Shown here: positions 1 to 6,900 of the stretch, one piece after another
How the letters are laid out: each line of letters starts with the position of its first letter
Numbering within the stretch: the stretch's first letter is position 1
Origin: an uncultured Ruminococcus sp.
GTDB lineage: Bacteria; Bacillota_A; Clostridia; Oscillospirales; Ruminococcaceae
Direction of reading: 5' to 3'
Length of the DNA: 7,874 bases
Assembly: GCA_937880065.1 (NCBI GenBank)
Contig: CALFMA010000223.1
Location: forward strand, 1-7,874
Translations under genes and position numbers: made by a program
The notes under the pieces: generated by a model
What the model saw: only the letters and a program-made list of their open reading frames with translations
What the model was told of the DNA's origin: nothing
The model's database searches: none

Positions 1-464
1 TCAGAACAGAAAGGGGCACCATCAGAAATTATAAAAAGCAATGGGCTATAGCAGTGTATACCGCTTCTGCTTGAATAATACAGCTTTTTGCGGTTTTCAA
101 GTTCTTCAAGTGCTTCTTTGACCGCAAATCCTGTTAAAGTCTGTCCCTCGCACTTGAACTCCAATTTTTTTCCCATGTCCTTCTGAAGATAAATCTCTCT
201 TATATGACGCTGTACACGGATAACATCATTGAAAGTCATGATACCAAGTTCAACAGCTCTTGAAGACACCTGATTTTTCATTATTTCTTCATAAACTGCA
301 CAAACGGAAAGTTTCAGATCATCCTCGCTTCCCATCATAGAATTTGAACAGTCAACAAGAATGATGGCAGGCAGTCTTGTTTGTGTTTCATTTGTATCAA
401 TATCAGGGATATCTTTTTCGTCAACAATTGTTTTATAAGTACTTCTTTTAACCGGTTTACCCAT
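1..464 (-). CDS. TerY-like vWA domain protein (C-terminus beyond window edge)
   Basis: The open frame starts at ATG 464 and runs off the left edge after 154 codons without a stop, so the C-terminus is missing. A 30-residue polar N-terminus leads into a von Willebrand A fold. All three parts of the metal-ion-dependent adhesion site (MIDAS) can be read: DCSNS at residues 38-42 after the strand LPAIILV, the threonine T109 in EGQTLTGFAVKEAL, and D148 in LLFIISDGAP. A divalent metal should therefore bind. The wording of these motifs resembles the TerY family of intracellular bacterial vWA proteins; there is no signal peptide. An AAAGGAGG ribosome binding site 10 bases upstream supports the start. 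It follows the kinase gene by 69 bases on the same strand, and vWA plus kinase neighbours are typical of TerY-P modules. Its likely role is a metal-dependent protein-interaction or scaffold partner of the kinase; that role is inferred. The vWA assignment is firm, the TerY subfamily less so. Confidence 0.88.
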   Translation of the reverse strand, partial: MGKPVKRSTYKTIVDEKDIPDIDTNETQTRLPAIILVDCSNSMMGSEDDLKLSVCAVYEEIMKNQVSSRAVELGIMTFNDVIRVQRHIREIYLQKDMGKKLEFKCEGQTLTGFAVKEALEELENRKKLYYSSRSGIHCYSPLLFIISDGAPFCS

Positions 465-474
465 ATAACTCTTT

Positions 475-482
475 CCTCCTTT
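475..482 (-). promoter_or_regulatory. Ribosome binding site of the downstream vWA gene
   Basis: On the minus strand this reads AAAGGAGG, a near-perfect Shine-Dalgarno sequence, 10 bases before the ATG at 464. It fixes the start of the partial vWA gene, which is otherwise known only from an open frame. It shows that this gene is translated independently of the kinase gene. Confidence 0.8.
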
Positions 483-494
483 AAGCCAAAACTC

Positions 495-529
495 ACAAAG
501 CTTGCTTTATGACCTTATACAAGTTTTGT
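495..529 (-). repeat. Imperfect inverted repeat between kinase and vWA genes
   Basis: The arms at 495-504 and 520-529 (minus strand ACAAAACTTG and CAAGCTTTGT) pair at nine of ten positions around a 15-base loop. The repeat lies just after the kinase stop and before the AAAGGAGG site of the next gene. The bases after it on the minus strand (GAGTTTTGG) are not a proper U-tract, so it is at best a weak or leaky terminator. It could equally be an RNA processing or stability hairpin inside the operon. The function is inferred from position only. Confidence 0.4.
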
Positions 530-533
530 ATTT

Positions 534-2312
534 TCATAATCTTTGATTGCCATCATATTTCTTTGGTGTTGTCGGGAAATACAATTTGCTGTTCGGATCA
601 TGTAATACCATCAGAGGTAATGCTTTTTCATAACGCATTATAATATTAAACCATTCTTTGGCAGACAGACGTTCTTTCTGTTTAAAATAATCGCCTTCAT
701 AATTGAATGAATTCCAGAATTTTTCTTTAAGAAATTTTGGGAAATGTCCTATAATTATATGCCATTTTCCGCCTTTTTCACCAGCAAGATTTCTTGCATG
801 ATTATCCGATGTCTGAAAAGGATACAGACCTTTTCTCGTCAAATCCTTTTCACTAATGTTGAGTGTAGACATATAAGGCTTTGTAAGAGGTGTAAGCATC
901 ATAAAAAGAAATGTTTGCAGTATCCAGATATCATCAGCTTTTTGATGGATAAAAGAATACATTCCACGTCCAATATGTTCAGGTGAAAAATACTCATCTC
1001 TTCCGACATTTGACAGATAAATATAATTTTCATCTGTTATCTGTGCAGAATCAAGATCTACCAGATAAGCCGTCTGAGATAATGTTTCAAAAAGAAGATT
1101 TTCTCTGTTTAGATCACAAAGAATGACGTTGTTCTCATGAAGGAACACAATTAATTCAACAAAACTTTTGGCCATGCGTATCTGATGATGCTTATCCAAA
1201 TTCGGAATATATTTAGGAAAAGATTCAACATTAAAACTTGAAAAAGGAACGATTTTATTATTCTTATCATCAGAAAACAGCTTCATAAGGAATCCCACGA
1301 CCTGCTTTTTCCTGTTATACAGCAGTTTTTCAGGCCATGCTATTTTATCCATAAGTACCGCATCACGTGAAACGAGTTCTTTATATTTATGGCACATTAT
1401 GGTTATCTTTTCTATCTTGACAGAGTTCATGGCTTTGGAATTAATGATCTTAGCACATTTTCGAGGTACGTCAGTATTGTAAATGATGCCTTCAGCACCA
1501 TTTTTATTAAGAACGCTTAATAATTTTATCACTTCTCCATCAGATGTTGTTACAATATCATCTGTAGATGGTATAGCCACATTTTCCATTATAATGTCCT
1601 TTTTTACTTTCTGATCACCGACCTCACAGAAAACAGGATCTGCACATTTTGGATTTAAGATTTTGCCGTCACTTGATATTTCTCGTTCATAGATAAACGT
1701 ATTTCGGCTATTTTGGGAGAGTTTCTTATTCAAAAATGAAATATTATATGACAAACCTCCGCATTTTCCGAAAACTATGATTGACTTGCCTTTTAAGAAC
1801 TCGTTTTCTATGAATTTATACAATATATTTTCTTCATCAGCCAGTGTTCCCTCAAGCATTATCATATTGCTATTTATATACAGATCATCCAGCATTTTTT
1901 TGTTTTCATTAAGGGAAGCATCTTCCTTAACTGCACGTATGACAGCCTCATAACATTCTGACGCAATAACTATCTTTGAACCCGAATTATTGGAATTCCT
2001 GTTAAGATACTCTCTTATAATTATTGTAAATCCTTTTTTTCTAAGTGCTGATTGAGTAAAAATAATGTAATTCATCTTTAAAAAAGGTACTTTTTTGCTT
2101 GTATCATCACTTCTTTTATTCAGATGATCTTTTTTTCTTTCATCACTTAATGCTTTTACAACAATTTTGTAATTCTCAAGCTTATCACCGAAAACAGGCA
2201 TATCGGGATGTACTGCAACATAACCATATTTTTTTTGGATTTTATTTATCGCATCTTCTACGGGAACATTGTACTCAGCACATAGTTCAATTAATTTTTT
2301 CGTTTCAGACAT
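534..2312 (-). CDS. Atypical protein kinase with N-terminal PIN-like module
   Basis: A 592-residue, probably cytoplasmic protein in three parts. Residues 5-55 form a small helical module. Residues ~80-205 alternate strands and helices and can be aligned by eye with the PIN protein encoded just upstream, but without its acidic residues (T86, A123 and C184 at three of the four positions). Residues ~255-560 are a protein kinase fold: a glycine-containing loop (NKNGAEG, 269-275) with a likely ATP-binding lysine K288, a catalytic loop CDLNRENLL with D400 and N405, a DFG counterpart DLD (D419-D421), an APE counterpart SPE (443-445) and a helix-F aspartate D461. The usual HRDLKPEN lysine is asparagine (N402), a pattern I associate with TerY-P type kinases. 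It should phosphorylate Ser/Thr of partner proteins. The start has a GGAGG site only 4 bases away, and the gene follows the PIN gene by 30 bases. The kinase call is strong; the PIN-like part is a weak hand alignment. Confidence 0.88.
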   Translation of the reverse strand: MSETKKLIELCAEYNVPVEDAINKIQKKYGYVAVHPDMPVFGDKLENYKIVVKALSDERKKDHLNKRSDDTSKKVPFLKMNYIIFTQSALRKKGFTIIIREYLNRNSNNSGSKIVIASECYEAVIRAVKEDASLNENKKMLDDLYINSNMIMLEGTLADEENILYKFIENEFLKGKSIIVFGKCGGLSYNISFLNKKLSQNSRNTFIYEREISSDGKILNPKCADPVFCEVGDQKVKKDIIMENVAIPSTDDIVTTSDGEVIKLLSVLNKNGAEGIIYNTDVPRKCAKIINSKAMNSVKIEKITIMCHKYKELVSRDAVLMDKIAWPEKLLYNRKKQVVGFLMKLFSDDKNNKIVPFSSFNVESFPKYIPNLDKHHQIRMAKSFVELIVFLHENNVILCDLNRENLLFETLSQTAYLVDLDSAQITDENYIYLSNVGRDEYFSPEHIGRGMYSFIHQKADDIWILQTFLFMMLTPLTKPYMSTLNISEKDLTRKGLYPFQTSDNHARNLAGEKGGKWHIIIGHFPKFLKEKFWNSFNYEGDYFKQKERLSAKEWFNIIMRYEKALPLMVLHDPNSKLYFPTTPKKYDGNQRL

Positions 2313-2315
2313 AAT

Positions 2316-2322
2316 TCCTCCG
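2316..2322 (-). promoter_or_regulatory. Ribosome binding site of the kinase gene, short spacing
   Basis: The minus strand reads CGGAGGA, with GGAGG ending only 4 bases before the ATG at 2312. The spacing is tighter than the usual 6-9 bases. No other in-frame start lies closer to the proper distance, so the ATG is kept. The short spacing may lower translation of the kinase relative to its neighbours. Confidence 0.65.
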
Positions 2323-2342
2323 TATTATAAATATAGCTTGCA

Positions 2343-3071
2343 TTACTCTTTTTCATTTTCATCTACGAGTTTTTTCATTATCATTTCTCCGCTTTGCTCA
2401 TCAAGTCTTGCCATCTTAGTAGAAACTTCAGATTTAATAGACAATATGTCATTCATCATCAAGCTGTCTAATGTAAGACGTTTATCCGCCGACAGAACAA
2501 GAATTTTTTCATTTTTTCTTCGGGCAATAAGAACATTTATAAGAAATTTCAGATCAGCAAAATAATCATTTTCAATCAGTTTTATAAATTCATTTTTATG
2601 CTGAATATAGATTAGTCCGCTGTTCTTATACTTTTTGATAAGTTCAAGTGCCTTGTATGCACAATGAGCGATTTTCTTATCTTTTTTAAGTTTTTCAAGT
2701 TCCTTAATAATATCATACATAAGAACTATACGAGCATTATTCTTTATCAGCGTATCAGCTTCTTTATTTAGAAATTTTTCAAAACCGGAACTCATGACTG
2801 TATTAGTATCAACCATTATAGTATATTTTTCTTTCAGCATCTTACTCAGCTTGCTTTCTGACGGAATACTGAAATTATTACCTTCATATTTCAGTATTCT
2901 TGTTTTCAGACCTTCTTTATCCTTTTCTAAAGCATTATTGATCTTTTCTTCAATTTCTTTCGGAAAAGGTTGTGTTTCAAACAAAGGGATGATATCATAT
3001 TCATTTTTCAAAAATGACTTCGCAGTGTCAATGCTTACATTCATTTTTTTTACAAACTGTAAAAGATTCAT
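2343..3071 (-). CDS. PIN-domain ribonuclease-like protein
   Basis: A 242-residue protein. Residues 1-50 are a small helical module (LLQFVKKMNVSIDTAKSFL) resembling the N-terminal domain of translation factor IF2. A charged linker follows, then a PIN domain at ~82-212. The four acidic positions of PIN nucleases can be assigned: D88 in IMVDTN after the first strand, E124 in IIKELEKL, D173 in FADLKFL, and D196 in LVLSADKRL. These would hold Mg or Mn ions for single-stranded RNA cleavage. The layout is closest to the PIN domains of PhoH-like proteins rather than short VapC toxins. No antitoxin-like small gene sits next to it. I prefer ATG 3071; a GTG three codons upstream (3080) is also in frame but lies within the GAGAGTGAT stretch that looks like the weak ribosome binding site. 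It sits between the unrecognised gene and the kinase gene, and is likely the effector of the operon (inference). Confidence 0.82.
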   Translation of the reverse strand: MNLLQFVKKMNVSIDTAKSFLKNEYDIIPLFETQPFPKEIEEKINNALEKDKEGLKTRILKYEGNNFSIPSESKLSKMLKEKYTIMVDTNTVMSSGFEKFLNKEADTLIKNNARIVLMYDIIKELEKLKKDKKIAHCAYKALELIKKYKNSGLIYIQHKNEFIKLIENDYFADLKFLINVLIARRKNEKILVLSADKRLTLDSLMMNDILSIKSEVSTKMARLDEQSGEMIMKKLVDENEKE

Positions 3072-3106
3072 ATAAATCACTCTCTTCGCATACTTTTAAT
3101 TCTCGG

Positions 3107-3147
3107 AGATCACCGGACAATTTATAAAACCCGCATTATGGTGATCT
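3107..3147 (-). repeat. Perfect 8-bp inverted repeat between the unrecognised gene and the PIN gene
   Basis: The arms at 3107-3114 and 3140-3147 (minus strand AGATCACC and GGTGATCT) are perfectly complementary, with a 25-base A/T-rich loop. The first arm overlaps the TAG stop (3146-3148) of the preceding gene. There is no U-tract after it, so it is not a standard terminator. It could be an operator for a dimeric regulator, an RNA processing site, or a hairpin that tunes PIN expression. The pairing is seen; the role is unknown. Confidence 0.45.
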
Positions 3148-3961
3148 ACTTATTGATCCAAATTGTGTCTGGTTCTTTGGATTCAGTATCATCTTGGTTG
3201 TCATCGAATTTACTTATTAACGTAAGATTCATTTTTAGATTTTCCATTGACTTCACAAACTTCTTAAAAAGAGTTTCATCATTTGACTCAGTACATGGTT
3301 CGCTTGTATCTTCATAAATATACTCTCTTATCAATTCGGCAGAAATAATATGATTTGTAAGTATCTCGGATATAATGGCATAATCAAGCGGATGTTTATC
3401 TTTTTTCTTATTCAGTTTGGAATAAACGGCTCTGCAAACAATATCCTGATATGTTTTTTCACCTTGTGATGAACGGCATCTGCTCAGGAAATTACAACTT
3501 CCTTTTAAAAGCTCGCGGCAATCCCTTGGTATCCTTGGTTTTCCTTTGAACGAACAAAGTATCACCTTGTCGCATTTATCTTTAAGCTCTCCGCTTTGGA
3601 GCTTTATTGCAGCTGAAAAGATATCTACATAGTCTTCGCTTTCAACCGATGTCTTTAATGAGTCTCCCTCAGTTTCAATATAAAGAAAATACGTTCTTCC
3701 GTCTTTGAATTTACCGTCATCATCACCTTTTATGATCTGATCTTCAGTAAGTAAATAAAGATGTTTTTTATATTTGAATACTCCCTTGGTAATGATAAGA
3801 TCATCATCTTTCACTTGAATATCCATACCGTTTAATATACCATCCGACCTGCCCTCAAGCATGAGCTCAAAGGCAGACCTGGGATATGTAAACATAGTTT
3901 CAAGTATTTTGGATGTTATAATATTACCAGGTGCAAAAGAAATATTGCAGTCCTTAAGCAT
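3146..3961 (-). CDS. Unrecognised 271-residue protein with a cysteine cluster
   Basis: I do not recognise the family. The N-terminal ~100 residues look strand-rich (GRSDGILNGMDIQVKDDDLI, then ITKGVFKYKKHLYLL), a pattern loosely like beta-structured baseplate or adaptor proteins; that likeness is weak. Residues 130-176 carry six cysteines (C130, C136, C148, C156, C162, C176), in a region rich in basic residues. The C-terminal third is helical and ends in an acidic tail. No signal peptide or membrane segment is seen. ATG 3961 is chosen because AAAAGG lies 9 bases upstream; an in-frame ATG at 3970 touches that site and has no spacing. The gene overlaps the end of the Hsp70-like gene by 8 bases (ATGCTTAA), which implies translational coupling and a product made together with the ATPase, perhaps as its partner or co-chaperone. 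The coding call is firm; the function is unknown. Confidence 0.85.
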   Translation of the reverse strand: MLKDCNISFAPGNIITSKILETMFTYPRSAFELMLEGRSDGILNGMDIQVKDDDLIITKGVFKYKKHLYLLTEDQIIKGDDDGKFKDGRTYFLYIETEGDSLKTSVESEDYVDIFSAAIKLQSGELKDKCDKVILCSFKGKPRIPRDCRELLKGSCNFLSRCRSSQGEKTYQDIVCRAVYSKLNKKKDKHPLDYAIISEILTNHIISAELIREYIYEDTSEPCTESNDETLFKKFVKSMENLKMNLTLISKFDDNQDDTESKEPDTIWINK

Positions 3962-6900
3962 TTTTATCATCCTTTTCTTTATTGCTGCTCACAAAGTTAC
4001 AGCCGTTGAAGAAAGACTTGCTGAGTATTCCTGATTCAAAAGGATAACGTGTACAAGCTGTTTCATAGTACTCTTCATCCTGATTGATATCCTTTGTTTT
4101 AAGTATTTGATATAGGATAAATCCGTAACCATCACTATTAGGCAAAGCGAATACAAGCAGCTTATCCTTTCCATCGCTGACATCGACCTGTCTGAGGTCA
4201 TTGATAAGTTTATCGATCACATTTTCGCACTTTGTATTCTCCTCGAATATATAATAATCCTCTATATTATTATAAGCATATTCGATTATCTTTTCTTTAA
4301 GTGTCTTAGTATCTGAGTTTCCATCAAGAACGATCTTCTTCGTTTTGTCGCATACCATAGAAACGTTTATATCTTTCTCTTTTTCATAAGCTCCGACTGT
4401 ATTGAATACACTGATGCGAATAACTCCTGAACCTGCATCATATTTTTCAATATGGATCGGTGAAGCCTTACAGATACCGTTTTCATTTCTGAAATCAGTT
4501 GCTTTGAAAAGTGCACTTTCCATAATGCCCGTACCGCCTCTTGAAAGGAAGACATCACAAGTCAGATTTTGACTGACTACAATGTTCTTGGCATTTATAG
4601 CATGGAAATCCTTATCACGGATATATGCGATACATCCCTTTACACAGTCCATCTTGAATTCTTCTGACATGATCGATTCATAAGTGTAGCTTTTGCCTAA
4701 TCTAAGACGATGTCCGGGAATAAATTCCTTCAGCAGATCCTGAAACAGGTTTATCTTGCATGATTGTCCTGAAAGTGATATCTTCTGGATATCCTTCATT
4801 CGATTATAGTCGCTGTTGTTTCCTGTATCAAAGAAGAACAATGTTGCAAGCAGATAATATATATCAGGACGCAGCAATGTTGCGATCTCATTGGTATTTA
4901 CTTTTATCTGCGGAAGCTTAGCAAAACCTGCAAGATCTCTGGTGGATTTAAGCGGAGGCATTTCTGTATTAGGATTTTTTATGTAGAAATACAAGTTCTG
5001 CGGATCGATCTGTATCGTATCATTAGAATCATTTTCTGCCAATGATATCGATATTATATCTGTTCTTGTAAAGAACTCGATTTTTATCTTTTCAGCAAGC
5101 TGCCAGAGGTAATAGAAATTACGCTTGATAAGCTGACGTGTGCCTGCCTTTCTGGCATATTCCGATTCGCCATTAAAATCAGTAGGGAGTATCTCCTCGC
5201 TCTTTTTGCTTTCTTCGTTAAGCTTTTCGTATATATCGATAGGCTTTTTCTTCTTGATCGCATCATCGATACTATCAAGTACATCATTCTGATTTGAGTT
5301 TATAAGCTTTGATATTGCATGATCAAGATTTACCTGTGCACACTTTCCACTGTAAAAATCAGCAATTTTTATCTTGAGAAGTTCAAAAATACGGAATGTG
5401 ATATTGTTTCCTCCAAAATTAGAGTTCCCGTTTTCAAACTTTGTTTCAAGTTTCAGCTCGTATGCAGTCTCGTTACGCTTGTAAGAGTAATGGCAGCTTG
5501 CAAGGTCGGTAGTACCACCGCCGCAGTCGATAATGATAATGTTTTCTTCTTTATCAGGTTTATCGGATTCGTAAACATCACTTTCTTTTTCGTTTCGTTT
5601 TTCACGATCTGTTTTCAACAAATTGTTGGAAATATGATTATAGACAATTGCGATTCCCTCATCTATACTTTCATCTGCATTAAGAACATCAAAACCTTCT
5701 TCAGCAGTGAATACATTTTCCTTTACAAAAGCTATAAAATCACTTTTTAGCTTGATAGGTGCTGAAAAATGAAGTTTCTTGAACTTGTATTTCAGGTCGT
5801 TTTCGGCACATCTGAGAATATAGTGAAGATATGCTTTAATTATCTCCTTGCGCTTTATCCCTGTTCTGCTGATGCCATCACATATCTCTTCGTATTTATT
5901 CGGAGTTAAGATCCAACGTTTGATCTCAAAGAAAAGATCTCCGGGAGGATTGTAATCATGGTCGATAAGCACCTTTTTAGCGTCATAACCGAATAAATAT
6001 TCAACATCAGGCTCATTGCCGATACCTGTTGTGATCTTATTTACATATACAAGTGTAGGACACAGGCAGCTTCTTGAATGCCATTCATTTGTAACGTCTG
6101 TGTAATTAACGATCTTAATTCCGTCATTTGTATATGTTCCGGCAGTTGTATTGCTTGTACCAAAATCAATGCAAAGAGTAAGATTTACATCCTTCATATT
6201 TGCAACATCAAGATCGATGCGGCAAGCATAAAAAGCTGTCGAGTTTTTATTGAAAACAACTACCTTATAATACATCGAGCTTTCAAGCATCGAATCAAAA
6301 TCTACATTTTCACTCCGAGCCTCAAGGAGATATTGATTTGAATTTGCCGAATTAATTAATGAACCCAATATTACAACCTTATCATTTGAATTAACAACAA
6401 GGCAAATACCTGTATTCAGTTTATCTTCTTTATTGAACTCAATTGTAAGTTCAATATTATCATTAGTGGTGATATCTGTTCCTTTGCAAATCTTATTATT
6501 TACACTGGAATCGAAATAAATGCTCTCATAATTATCGATCAGTAATATTTTGTCTTTTATATTGTTATAGTAACGCTGTGCCGAGGAAAGATCATCAGGT
6601 AAATTTTTGGCATCAAAAGATAAACTGTCATCCTCTTCGATCGGATCATCCTCTTCATCTATCTCTTCTTCCTCGTCTTCCTCGTCATCTGCTTGCACAA
6701 TATCATCAGGTCCTTTGTCTTTTTTCGACGGCTCATAGAAATTAATTACCGGAATTGGAGGCTCCTCCTCTGCATTACCCTCAAAATCATCACCTTCATC
6801 AAAGAAATCCTGGATCGGTTCTTCTTCAGGAGTTTTTCCATAATAATTGATATTATCAATATACAGCTTATTCTTTGCAAACTCGAAATTCAGATCAGGT

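Noticed and set aside
465..533. Rho-independent terminator ending the operon after the kinase gene
   Set aside because: The stem is imperfect and no U-tract follows; the next gene is on the same strand with a strong ribosome binding site and a related function.
2324..2329. TATAAT on the minus strand before the kinase gene
   Set aside because: No -35 element lies at the proper distance (AAAAGA-like bases only), and it is inside a 30-base gap of an evident operon; A/T-rich sequence gives this by chance.
2343..3071. VapC-type toxin-antitoxin pair
   Set aside because: The PIN protein is larger than VapC, has an extra N-terminal module, and no small antitoxin gene with a DNA-binding domain lies next to it.
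2269..3075. Plus-strand open frames of 93-98 codons across the PIN gene
   Set aside because: They are antisense to a PIN gene with a complete active-site set and have S/F-rich translations typical of complementary-strand artefacts.
3962..3970. Upstream in-frame ATG at 3970 as start of the 271-residue protein
   Set aside because: It abuts the AAAAGG site with no spacing; ATG 3961 has a 9-base spacing.
5319..5750. 143-codon open frame on the plus strand
   Set aside because: It lies wholly antisense to the Hsp70-like ATPase domain, whose phosphate-2 motif falls in this stretch; it has a low-complexity F/I-rich translation.
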